Part shown: one piece after another, positions 37,089-43,211 of the stretch
Numbering within the stretch: the first letter of the stretch is position 1
Layout: each line of letters starts with the position of its first letter
Program-made: the position numbers and the translations under genes
IMG/VR virus record: IMGVR_UViG_3300033156_000223
Location: 1 to 43,211 of that record
Direction: 5' to 3' (one strand)
Origin: a virus
DNA: 43,211 nt
Notes under the pieces: generated by a model
What the model saw: only the letters and a program-made list of their open reading frames with translations
Database searches by the model: none
Told to the model about the DNA's origin: nothing

Positions 37089-37995
37089 TTACCCTATCGG
37101 TGTTTGCAGGATTTCGATTTTCGGCATTGCGATATCTTGGCCGTGCGAGGTTGTATGCCAGAAGGGCGTAATCGTGATTTTGACTGTGAACAAGGGCCTT
37201 GCCGGGTAGCAGGCTCGTGAAGCATAGGTGCTCGGCCCCACAGCATGGCTCAATTGCCAGCAACCCCAGTTTGCCGCCCAGCGATACCGGCACAGCAATT
37301 CTTCCGGTAGTTTGCCTGCCTTTGGAATGTACAGAACGGGCTTGGGCGGGAGAATATGATAAACATGCGTATGGCCGGTCAAGCAGATATCTGCCGTTTC
37401 CCATTCATCTAACATGCGGCTTAGCTTAGTCGGCTCGGCGCCCGGTGAACGGCCCGAACCATATCCGTGCCGGATATAGACGATCAAGACTTTTGCCATC
37501 CCCCTTTTCGTCGCCTTATTGCGCATCGCAAACCGCAAGCGAATAAGGGCCTCGTCAGTTAAATCTTCGATGCCGAGCCTCCGGCACAAGGCCCGCTGGA
37601 CGTTTTCGTTGTAATAGCGTTTGATTGTCTGCTCGTGATTGCCCTCTACAGCACCAAGTATCTTGTTAGAGATAGGCTTGAAGAATGAAACAGCCCGTTC
37701 AATTTGCTGATGCAATATGTCGGTCAGTTTTTTCCCGCGTAGTTGTTGCATCACCTTCTACTATCCAATCCGGCAAGGCCTCGAAGTCGAATCGTCTTGT
37801 GTCCTGGGGCTTGATTGCGTCGATTATATCTCCGCCAAGCACTATATATGCCTTGGGGTCTTGAGCAATCTCTTGTATTCTTCGCTTAAGGTGCCCTTCG
37901 GCACAATTTCCGCCGATATGCACGTCACCTATCGGGTACAGTGTTATCGTGTCCGTTCTGCTCGTGCAGGGTATATCCTTGTGGATTAGTCTCAT
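37089..37995 (-). pseudogene. Calcineurin-like metallophosphoesterase split by a one-base frameshift
   Basis: The first half (37995 to about 37735) has the metal motifs 'YPIGDVHIGG' and 'IVLGGDIIDAI'. The second half, in the +1 frame to 37089, has 'ILGAVEGNHEQTI', 'VYIRHGYGSGRS' and 'ICLTGHTHVYHIL'. Removing one A from a run of six (T run at 37728-37733 on the plus strand) restores one 301-residue enzyme with all five motifs. As read, the first half would stop at 37699 and the second could restart at an ATG at 37751. Phage enzymes of this type are phosphodiesterases or nucleotidases. The start at 37995 has GAGGG upstream. Confidence 0.8.
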
Positions 37996-38110
37996 AGGAG
38001 GCCCTCATCTGGAGATAGCATTCTCGGCAGAGGTACCTGTTATCCCCGCCCTTAACTTCCACCCAGCCGTCCTTGCCGCATTTGCATTTGTAGGGGTAAT
38101 TGTCGCTCAT
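37925..38110 (-). CDS. Small zinc-ribbon protein
   Basis: 61 residues with C-x-C ('YKCKCGKDGW') and C-x-x-C ('YLCRECYLQM') pairs that could bind one zinc. It overlaps the phosphoesterase start by 71 bases in another frame, and it is in the same frame as the methyltransferase fragment at 38117-38239, separated by one TAG. It may be an independent small gene or the tail of a decayed one. Confidence 0.5.
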   Translation of the reverse strand: MSDNYPYKCKCGKDGWVEVKGGDNRYLCRECYLQMRASYETNPQGYTLHEQNGHDNTVPDR

Positions 38111-38116
38111 TGCCTG

Positions 38117-38239
38117 CTAATCGCCGCTATCGTTGGATAAATTATACGGAGAATCGGCAAAAATGGTGTCAATATTATCCAGGGGCAGTTTTGCCAAGAT
38201 TTCAAGGCAATCCCCAAGATGTATTTTATATTGTAACAT
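38117..38239 (-). pseudogene. N-terminal fragment of a DNA methyltransferase
   Basis: 40 codons reading 'MLQYKIHLGDCLEILAKLP' then 'DTIFADSPYNLSND', i.e. the opening and catalytic motif (D-S-P-Y-N, variant of D-P-P-Y) of an amino-methyltransferase, then TAG. Nothing of the rest of the enzyme follows; the frame continues after the TAG into the zinc-ribbon protein. It is best read as a remnant of a deleted second methyltransferase gene. Confidence 0.6.
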
Positions 38240-38241
38240 GT

Positions 38242-38481
38242 TTATTTGACGATCCTCACCCGCTTTATCGCACCTAAGGGAATGCTTGTCCTATCCGATT
38301 CGGTTCTGCTGATTGTGTGGCAGAGGTACAAGAACTCTTTGTCGTGGTTGTAATAATATCCAATGGTTCGGCAATCTGCATCGGGCCGCTTCTTCATATC
38401 GCCTTCGTTTCGCCATTCAGGCTCTGTTACTGTGTCAATCCACAGCACTTCAATCCGCTGGTGTTTGCGATATCGTCTCAC
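38242..38481 (-). CDS. Hypothetical small protein
   Basis: 79 residues, GTG start overlapping the upstream stop (GTGA), with GGAG 14 bases before. Basic N-terminus ('MRRYRKHQRIEVLWIDTV'), a beta-rich C-terminal half ('CRTIGYYYNHDKEFLYLCHT', 'IPLGAIKRVRIV') that could be an SH3-like barrel. No family recognised. Confidence 0.55.
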   Translation of the reverse strand: MRRYRKHQRIEVLWIDTVTEPEWRNEGDMKKRPDADCRTIGYYYNHDKEFLYLCHTISRTESDRTSIPLGAIKRVRIVK

Positions 38482-38912
38482 TTCTGAGCTATCTCCGCAA
38501 GTTTGGCGGCCATATACTCATCTTGCTTTTGCTGGACAACGCGAAGTTGTTCTTGATTCATTGCCTGAGTTAGAATCCGCCGAAATAGCCGAGCGATGTA
38601 ATCTCCTGTTATATCCAGGGATGTACGAGCGATATTGCGCAAGTCTTTGGCTTCGTTTTTTGCTATAGCGTTTAAGGTTTCCTCTTGCATCAACGGAATT
38701 GCCACCTCGTCACCAACTTCCAGCTTTACGGCCCTCGATTCTATAGCTCGCGGCAAAGACAATGAGCCAACCATATCTCGCCTTATCTCAAGCTGAGCCG
38801 GCACAAGACAATCGCGACAGCCCGGGAAAACCCGAACCACCAGGACCTCGGTCACTCCTATCGGAATGACGATTGCACCCGATCCGCTGCTTATGCATTT
38901 GCACTTGTTCAT
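38478..38912 (-). CDS. Hypothetical protein with N-terminal Cys pairs and helical tail
   Basis: 144 residues, AGGGAG 8 bases before the ATG. The first half is beta-rich with Cys at 4, 6, 32 and 35 ('MNKCKCISSG', 'GCRDCLVPAQ'), possibly a zinc site; the C-terminal 70 residues are helical and charged ('EQLRVVQQKQDEYMAAKLAE'). Function unknown; operon member. Confidence 0.55.
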   Translation of the reverse strand: MNKCKCISSGSGAIVIPIGVTEVLVVRVFPGCRDCLVPAQLEIRRDMVGSLSLPRAIESRAVKLEVGDEVAIPLMQEETLNAIAKNEAKDLRNIARTSLDITGDYIARLFRRILTQAMNQEQLRVVQQKQDEYMAAKLAEIAQK

Positions 38913-38917
38913 ACTTT

Positions 38918-39061
38918 TTACTCCCTTTTGTTGTTTTCAAAAGCAGGCGCCGCCTGCGTCTGATTGTTGCCTGCTATTTCTGCCGGCACCTGCCGGCAAC
39001 CTAATCCACGCCGTTTGAATCCCGTGTCATTTTCGAGCGTAGCAGCATGCAACATTGACAT
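38918..39061 (-). CDS. Small 47-residue protein
   Basis: Begins 'MSMLHAATLENDTGFKRRGL' with a strong ribosome binding site (GGAGGT 4 bases before the ATG) and ends 'AFENNKRE', its last codons providing the AGGGAG ribosome binding site of the next gene. It fills what would otherwise be a gap. No homolog recognised; composition suggests a largely disordered protein. Confidence 0.5.
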   Translation of the reverse strand: MSMLHAATLENDTGFKRRGLGCRQVPAEIAGNNQTQAAPAFENNKRE

Positions 39062-39107
39062 TGTACCTCCAAAACGATTTTATGTAAATCGCAGGCGGCG
39101 CTTAGGC

Positions 39108-39359
39108 TCAAATGCGTTTCCAGGTGATTTCGACTGCGACAGGTGAGACTGGCATATATCCTACATCTGCCACAGATTCCCAGTACTCCCCCGCAGCCAA
39201 ATCTACAATCCAATCCTCCACCACCATCAACAAACGACCGTCAAAAATGAAACATTCGCCATTCTGCAAACTGCAAATGTCAACCGTTTTCTCAGCAAGC
39301 TTTTCTATTGCCGGCTTAATGACTGGTGTTCTTGGTTTGCGTTTTTGCTTCTTAGCCAT
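39108..39359 (-). CDS. Hypothetical small protein
   Basis: 83 residues, AGGGAG before the ATG at 39359. A basic N-terminus ('MAKKQKRKPRTPVIKPA') precedes a compact beta domain ('CSLQNGECFIFDGRLLMVVE'), a pattern often seen in small phage SH3-like proteins of unknown function. Confidence 0.55.
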   Translation of the reverse strand: MAKKQKRKPRTPVIKPAIEKLAEKTVDICSLQNGECFIFDGRLLMVVEDWIVDLAAGEYWESVADVGYMPVSPVAVEITWKRI

Positions 39360-39369
39360 AATATCTCCC

Positions 39370-39876
39370 TCATTCTACCGGCATCCCAATCTTTCCATCC
39401 GTTTGTGCATATGCCACGGCTATCGCCAGAGCAGCCCATAGGTCCCGCTTGATTCCATACAGCGGACCAGGCTTGGCTTTGGTGCCTATTGCCTTCTGCC
39501 GCGAACCTCCGAACAGGTCGATGAGGGCCTGGCGCACATTCGAATCTCTGGCGAAGGTGTTATGGCATAGCTCCAGCTTGACCTGGCTGCGATGAACAAA
39601 CCTAATCAACCCTATGCCCTCCCGCCGGTAAAGCGTTTCTATGAATCTACCTATCCAAATACAGGTATCAAAGACAGAATCGCCTACGGGCATGCCGTAA
39701 GATTGTACTTTTTCAATTACGAAGTGTATTGGTAGTACTATCTCTGGAATACCATCCAAAACGTCCCTTGCTTTGGTGTTAGGGAAGATTTGATAATCCC
39801 ATATTGTCATTACATTGCTGTCATAGACTACCATCGCACTCTGCTCTGGTCCTGGGTCAATCGCTATTATTCGCAT
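39370..39876 (-). CDS. RuvC-like Holliday-junction resolvase (RNase H fold)
   Basis: 168 residues with acidic residues in the expected order: D7 in 'MRIIAIDPGPEQSAMVVYD', E55 in 'HFVIEKVQSYG', and D145 in 'GIKRDLWAALAIAVAY'. The fold matches RuvC-type nucleases used by phages to resolve branched DNA before packaging. Its length is like bacterial RuvC. GAGGA precedes the ATG. Together with the annealing protein and the PD-(D/E)XK nuclease it completes a recombination set. Confidence 0.75.
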   Translation of the reverse strand: MRIIAIDPGPEQSAMVVYDSNVMTIWDYQIFPNTKARDVLDGIPEIVLPIHFVIEKVQSYGMPVGDSVFDTCIWIGRFIETLYRREGIGLIRFVHRSQVKLELCHNTFARDSNVRQALIDLFGGSRQKAIGTKAKPGPLYGIKRDLWAALAIAVAYAQTDGKIGMPVE

Positions 39877-39890
39877 GATGCTTCCTCATC

Positions 39891-40058
39891 TTACCTATAT
39901 CCCGATTTTTCCATATCAAGAATCATCATAGCCGGTATAAAGCTTACTATCAATACCGGCAGCAAGCCCACCAAGAGCGGCGGGTAAACCAACCACAAGC
40001 CGCAAGCCAAGAAGAAGTACGCTTCACCTAACAGTAGGCCTATTTTAGTGTTAGTCAT
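39891..40058 (-). CDS. Small membrane protein
   Basis: 55 residues, almost all hydrophobic: 'IGLLLGEAYFFLACGLWLVY' then 'PLLVGLLPVLIVSFIPAMM', giving two transmembrane helices with a Pro-Pro turn. AGGAGG lies 10 bases before the ATG, which overlaps the upstream gene's stop by 8 bases. Paired with another small membrane protein (40051-40233). Confidence 0.55.
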   Translation of the reverse strand: MTNTKIGLLLGEAYFFLACGLWLVYPPLLVGLLPVLIVSFIPAMMILDMEKSGYR

Positions 40059-40233
40059 TCCCCCATACCTCCTTCACTATTCGGGCCACCTTGTGCACAG
40101 ACAGCAGGAGACACCCAAACCCAATTAGGTATTTGAGAGTAACGCCTACCACATAAATGGTGTAGAACCAGATTGCTGTAGACGAACCCGTATCTACGAG
40201 CTTGCAAATCATGTCAATAATCTTCTCGTTCAT
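40051..40233 (-). CDS. Small membrane protein
   Basis: 60 residues; hydrophobic segment about residues 15-48 ('STAIWFYTIYVVGVTLKYLI', 'GFGCLLLSVHKVARIV') forming one or two transmembrane helices, with charged ends. GAGGAG lies before the ATG. The pair of tiny membrane genes may alter the host envelope or act in superinfection exclusion; this is a guess. Confidence 0.55.
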   Translation of the reverse strand: MNEKIIDMICKLVDTGSSTAIWFYTIYVVGVTLKYLIGFGCLLLSVHKVARIVKEVWGND

Positions 40234-40386
40234 TTTGTTGGCTCCTCGTTTTTGTAATCAGTTTATAGTCGCTGCCATTTGTTAGCCTCAGCATCTGCGT
40301 ATTGTGTTACCGCCAACGATGCCTCCACTTGCACCTCATCACGATTTTCATTTTTTGCTCCTTTCAGCTTTGAAGTAACCCCTTAG
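40234..40386 (-). other. Short gap with a possible frameshifted micro-gene
   Basis: A strong AAAGGAG and ATG (at about 40348) open only 14 codons. A neighbouring frame reads 'NRDEVQVEASLAVTQYADAE' and ends at a stop about 27 codons in; adding one A to the AAAA after the ATG would join them. It may be a small gene broken by a homopolymer change. Confidence 0.25.
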
Positions 40387-41115
40387 TTACCCAGTCCATA
40401 TTACTGCTCCTTTGTTATGCTGCACAATCTGCGATAATGTAGTGCGGCTAAAGGATAACGTTTTAATGACGCTGCCATGTACGGCATGTTTAATTTGTGC
40501 GTGCGACGAGCGCATGCTGTCAATAATACCATAATAGCCAAGTGTTTTTATTCGGGCATTATCCTCCATGCATTGGATTCTGCCCTCTGCGCGTTCAATT
40601 TTTGCCCTATCCTTCATAGAGAAAACAATATTTGTTCGGTATAACATATTGATTTTGCCTTTGCCACCCAGATATCCGATATAAGACCTATCAATATCGC
40701 CTACCTGGCCAAACAAATAGTCTATATGGCAATTTGCGATTCCATCAACACGACCATAGATAGCAACGATATGCCGGTCTTCCACAAGCAGCTTTGTTTC
40801 GTCGGGCGGAACAATCTTTGCTTTGTGCCATTGGGGAAGCATAAGTCGAACACGTCGTTCCACATCCTCTGCTGTGTACCAGCGAGGCACGAGATCTTGA
40901 ACAGTTTCGAATTTCCATTCTTCTGGCGGAGAAAGAAAATCTGGGTAGCCATATTTATCCTGGGCTTTTGGTTGCAATTCTACCCGCACGAGATTAGGGT
41001 TGCCAGGGTTGCCCTCGTGCAGTTCGTATTCTCGAATTATTGATTCGTGGCTCTCAGTATGCTTCGACCAAAACACGGATTGCTTGGTCACAACAAATGA
41101 TGCTGGCTGACACAT
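40387..41115 (-). CDS. MCQPASF-type phage protein with degenerate solenoid
   Basis: 242 residues. The N-terminal 80 residues match a phage family beginning 'MCQPASFVVTKQSVFWSKHT' with 'SHESIIREYELHEG' and 'LVRVELQPKAQ'. The remainder ('HIVAIYGRVDGIANCHIDYL', 'GDIDRSYIGYLGGKGKIN') is beta-rich with a degenerate period, probably a solenoid like the DUF7666-like protein. GAGGTG precedes the ATG. Function unknown. Confidence 0.6.
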   Translation of the reverse strand: MCQPASFVVTKQSVFWSKHTESHESIIREYELHEGNPGNPNLVRVELQPKAQDKYGYPDFLSPPEEWKFETVQDLVPRWYTAEDVERRVRLMLPQWHKAKIVPPDETKLLVEDRHIVAIYGRVDGIANCHIDYLFGQVGDIDRSYIGYLGGKGKINMLYRTNIVFSMKDRAKIERAEGRIQCMEDNARIKTLGYYGIIDSMRSSHAQIKHAVHGSVIKTLSFSRTTLSQIVQHNKGAVIWTG

Positions 41116-41130
41116 GACTTCACCTCGCTT

Positions 41131-41394
41131 TTATGTTATATCTTTGTTGCCAATTGCCTTCGCGTACTCCTTCAGGGCCTTCTGGAATCGCCGAAAAAGG
41201 CGTTTCGTGTTACGGCCATCCTGCCACGCTGCATACCACAAGTGACCTAATTTTTCGGCTTGTTGGCGTTGAGGAATATCTCGCACGACGTTTATGTATT
41301 CCTTGAATTGCTCCTCGGAGATACTGCTTAGCCATTGCCAACGCTTGATTCGTGCTTTGTTCATTGCCACCAGGTCGTTTTGCTTAGCTTGCAT
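41131..41394 (-). CDS. Hypothetical helical protein
   Basis: 87 residues from the ATG at 41394, which has AGAGGAG upstream. All-helical and basic ('MNKARIKRWQWLSSISEEQF', 'RLFRRFQKALKEYAKAIG'). Longer frames upstream overlap the Cys-rich gene and lack a ribosome binding site. Possibly nucleic-acid binding; function unknown. Confidence 0.55.
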   Translation of the reverse strand: MQAKQNDLVAMNKARIKRWQWLSSISEEQFKEYINVVRDIPQRQQAEKLGHLWYAAWQDGRNTKRLFRRFQKALKEYAKAIGNKDIT

Positions 41395-41411
41395 TATTTC
41401 TCCTCTTACAT

Positions 41412-41612
41412 TTACCATTCCTGCTCGCACGCAATGCAGAGCGGGTCGACAAAGCACTCGGAGCATACGGCCTGGCCGCACCGAGAGCAGGTGTACCAAT
41501 CTATCTCTCGGCAGTCTTCACAGAACCAGTTGTCGCAAATCGGACATTGCTCGAACGCAAAGCGTGTTTCGTCGGTTGGCTTTGCGCCGCAGATAACACA
41601 TTCTATGCTCAT
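41412..41612 (-). CDS. Cys-rich zinc-binding protein, RING/ZnF-like
   Basis: 66 residues with 14 Cys in successive C-x-x-C pairs: 'CVICGAKP', 'CPICDNWFCEDC', 'CSRCGQAVCSECF', 'CIACEQEW'. This could hold three zinc ions in cross-brace style. AAGGAG precedes the ATG. It may be a regulator or adaptor that binds a host factor; no homolog named. Confidence 0.65.
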   Translation of the reverse strand: MSIECVICGAKPTDETRFAFEQCPICDNWFCEDCREIDWYTCSRCGQAVCSECFVDPLCIACEQEW

Positions 41613-41628
41613 CTTCTCTCCTTTCGGC

Positions 41629-42273
41629 TCAAAACGGTAAATCTTTCTCGGCGGCTTTGCGAATCATTGTCTTTATATCTGCTCGCCTTTCTTCTGTAAT
41701 GATTCTCTTCAAGAATCTTTGTCCTGGTGTTTCAGAACCGCTCCAGATATTCAGCACTGCCTGTTCGAGAGCAGCTTTGCCTGTGACCGCCCTGGCTGAC
41801 TCCTGCAAGGGTTCGGCTTGTTCTTTTAGGTCCCGCACGACTATCCAGCGACCTAAGTAAATGTTCTCGCACTTTTGACGTGCGGCCTCGGCTGCCGCCA
41901 AGACATAGTCGGGATTGTCCTGGGCCGTAGTCGGCAGGACATACACGCCGTGCCTGACACCTATCCACCGAGAATCAGGGTGTTCGACGCATTCAATCCA
42001 GGTATTCGTGGTAGGATCACCGCGTTTTGCCGCTCGTTTTGGCTGGTTCTGAAGCCGCAAAGCCACCTTTTTGTTGAACTTCTGGGGGTTGGGACGTCGG
42101 AAGTGGCTGTCTCCGTCCTCGTAAGCCTCGCGAATCGCACTGATGGCGATTTGGCGGTCGAGTCGCAGCAATCGCCTGGTCCAGATTTCGATCTCCGCCG
42201 AGGTCGGCTCCCATTGAGGCCAGAGAGCTGATAGCTGGTCCCGGAAGAACTGATTGGCTTCGTCAGGCGTCAT
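41629..42273 (-). CDS. Helicase-loader-like replication protein
   Basis: 214 residues. The N-terminal ~70 residues ('FFRDQLSALWPQWEPTSAEI', 'ISAIREAYEDGDSHFRRPNP') resemble the helical start of phage helicase loaders such as SPP1 gp39-type proteins. The C-terminus is helical with 'TPGQRFLKRIITEERRADIK'. It lies two genes after the replication initiator, where a loader is normally placed. No AAA+ motif is present. Confidence in function is moderate to low. Confidence 0.5.
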   Translation of the reverse strand: MTPDEANQFFRDQLSALWPQWEPTSAEIEIWTRRLLRLDRQIAISAIREAYEDGDSHFRRPNPQKFNKKVALRLQNQPKRAAKRGDPTTNTWIECVEHPDSRWIGVRHGVYVLPTTAQDNPDYVLAAAEAARQKCENIYLGRWIVVRDLKEQAEPLQESARAVTGKAALEQAVLNIWSGSETPGQRFLKRIITEERRADIKTMIRKAAEKDLPF

Positions 42274-42347
42274 CTCAAAAACTTCTCCTGCATGAAAGCG
42301 ACTTTACGCCGCTCAGAGGCTCTGTTTTTTTGGCCCTACCCACACAA

Positions 42348-42678
42348 CTAACCGGGTTGAGTTTGAACCGTGGCGTTTTTTTTCGTGCCCTTTATCGACA
42401 CCTTGGCGGATTCTGTGAGACGGTCCAACTCCCGATTTGATACAATTTCTTTCTTGCGACGGTTGTATTCGGCATTGTAGGCCTCGCGATATGGGTAAAG
42501 AGGACAATCTACATCGGTGCATAGTGTTACTTCTCTTGCCTGCCACCCCATGCACTCCAAGCAGAAACTACGAATTGCCGCCTTCCTGGATCTGCCGGCT
42601 ATCGCTTTTGCGGTAAAGGCCGCGATACAGCTTGGGCATTTGTTTTAGCCGTTCGTTTGTTTGAGTTGTGCGTCTCAT
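42348..42678 (-). pseudogene. Cys-rich 'CMG...CPLYPYR' family protein with a one-base frameshift
   Basis: From the ATG at 42678 (overlapping the initiator stop, ATGA) the frame reads 'MRRTTQTNERLKQMPKLYRG'; the conserved family core 'AAIRSFCLECMGWQAREVTL' and 'CTDVDCPLYPYREAYNAEY' is in the +1 frame and ends at 42348. Removing one A from a run of four (T run at 42606-42609 on the plus strand) gives one 109-residue protein. This family, common after replication genes in siphophages, has four Cys that probably bind zinc. As read, translation from 42678 stops near 42568, and only a TTG at 42560 could start the second part. Confidence 0.75.
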
Positions 42679-43211
42679 TTCTTATCTCCTACATCCATGG
42701 CATCAAACACTTCATCAATTACCTTACTTATCCTATCCATCTCATCAGCGTTCTTTTTGGGCTTCGGGAAACGCTGGCGATTGTTCCGCCACGACCGGAG
42801 TAGCGCGTGCACCTGATCCCACATCTTAATCTCAATCCCGTTTTTACGCTTCCAGCCGTTGGCCTCATAATACTCGTAGGCATCTTCGGTTTCCTCAGGG
42901 GTTAGACCAGCGTTGAACGCAAAATCGTTCCACCTCTCTCGATCTGGTGGATAAGACTCAATCGGGATCGAATTTTCCAAATACATATAATAATTTGATT
43001 TTGGTGTAGTCTTTGCTGTAGTCTCTGTAGTATTCTCTGTTATATGGAATGTGCCCTTTGGTAACATTCCAATATTACCTTTGGTAACATTCTGATTGTT
43101 ACCTTTGGTAACATTGGAATTGCCCGCTTCGCACTCTCCCGCCGGCATATTTCGTTCCAGTCCAGTACCGCATCCCGATTGCCACACCTGGAGTTGATGT
43201 TCTACGGCTTC
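42675..43211 (-). CDS. Replication initiator, C-terminal part (continues from positions 399-1)
   Basis: The second half of the 273-residue initiator whose start lies at 399; the 114 bases at 43098-43211 duplicate 1-114. After the winged helix come N-V-T-K-G-N repeats encoded by palindromic DNA (43055-43115). The C-terminal part ('RERWNDFAFNAGLTPEETED', 'YYEANGWKRKNGIEIKMWDQ') resembles the C-terminal helical region of phage initiators that recruits other replication proteins. Ends ATGA into the next gene. Confidence 0.8.
   Translation of the reverse strand, partial: EAVEHQLQVWQSGCGTGLERNMPAGECEAGNSNVTKGNNQNVTKGNIGMLPKGTFHITENTTETTAKTTPKSNYYMYLENSIPIESYPPDRERWNDFAFNAGLTPEETEDAYEYYEANGWKRKNGIEIKMWDQVHALLRSWRNNRQRFPKPKKNADEMDRISKVIDEVFDAMDVGDKK
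43055..43115. repeat. Palindromic iterons inside the initiator gene, candidate replication origin
   Basis: CCTTTGGTAACATT occurs three times (43055-43068, 43078-43091, 43102-43115), spaced 23 and 24 bases. The third copy is embedded in GTTACCTTTGGTAAC, a perfect 6-bp inverted repeat with TTT centre; the second lacks one base of symmetry; the first is weaker. On the minus strand they encode N-V-T-K-G-N. Position in the middle of the initiator gene matches lambda ori inside O. Confidence 0.6.
43098..43211. repeat. Direct terminal repeat, right copy
   Basis: Identical to positions 1-114. Removing one copy gives a closed molecule of 43,097 bp with an intact initiator gene. Confidence 0.95.

Noticed and set aside
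26149-38239. Whole-genome amber recoding (TAG as an amino acid)
   Set aside because: Long genes such as tape measure, tail tip and the 1018-residue fusion contain no internal TAG, and several genes end normally at TAG.
38943-39101. 12-bp inverted repeat GCGCCGCCTGCG (38947-38958) / CGCAGGCGGCGC (39090-39101) as a structured RNA or att site
   Set aside because: One arm and most of the intervening DNA lie in a small gene with its own strong ribosome binding site (38918-39061); no integrase is present.
1-43211. Integrase, CI-type repressor, diversity-generating reverse transcriptase, tRNA genes
   Set aside because: Looked for by motif reading on both strands; none recognised.

Overview
This window looks like the complete genome of a tailed double-stranded DNA phage (Caudoviricetes) with a siphovirus-type long non-contractile tail. 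The first 114 bases are repeated exactly as the last 114 bases, so the contig closes into a circle of about 43,097 bp. One gene, the replication initiator, runs across the junction. No host marker, integrase, repressor, tRNA, DNA polymerase or primase was recognised. The phage is therefore probably dependent on a host replisome, and its lifestyle and host stay open. The purine-rich ribosome binding sites (AGGAG types) indicate a bacterial host.

Almost every gene lies on the minus strand, so the map is best read from high to low coordinates. (1) The early/replication block runs from 399 across the junction to about 36467: a winged-helix initiator with palindromic iterons inside its own gene, a helicase-loader-like protein, Cys-rich small proteins, a RuvC-like resolvase, two small membrane proteins, a metallophosphoesterase and a DNA methyltransferase. 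(2) A 440-base AT-rich control region (36029-36466) carries a strong sigma70 promoter, three direct repeats and a terminator about 200 bases into the leader, an arrangement like lambda pR'-tR'. (3) The packaging and head block (36028 to about 17156) holds a TerS-like protein, a beta-helix tailspike, a 22-residue-repeat protein, TerL, portal, MuF, a giant multidomain protein, scaffold, capsid, decoration and connector proteins. (4) The tail block (17159-6842) holds tail terminator, tube protein, frameshifted tail assembly chaperone, tape measure, M-, L- and K-like proteins and an I/J fusion. (5) The lysis block (about 6839-5909) holds a secreted Ig-like protein, a lipoprotein and a holin. (6) A second early block (5648-597) holds tandem paralogs, a transglycosylase, a DUF7666-like repeat protein, an annealing-type recombinase and a Cas4-like nuclease.

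Three things stand out. First, TerL carries two inteins, one in the Walker A P-loop and one in the nuclease motif. Each intein contains an HNH homing-endonuclease gene in a different reading frame from the intein: one antisense with its own ribosome binding site, one sense but out of frame. Second, the capsid maturation protease (XkdF type) is the C-terminus of a 1018-residue polypeptide that also carries a nucleotidyltransferase-like domain, a SAM methyltransferase, an ATP-dependent DNA ligase and a LigD-type phosphoesterase. Third, several small genes (42348-42678, 37089-37995, 4546-4811) are broken by single-base changes, all next to homopolymers. These may be sequencing errors or real decay, and they change how the accessory region should be annotated.
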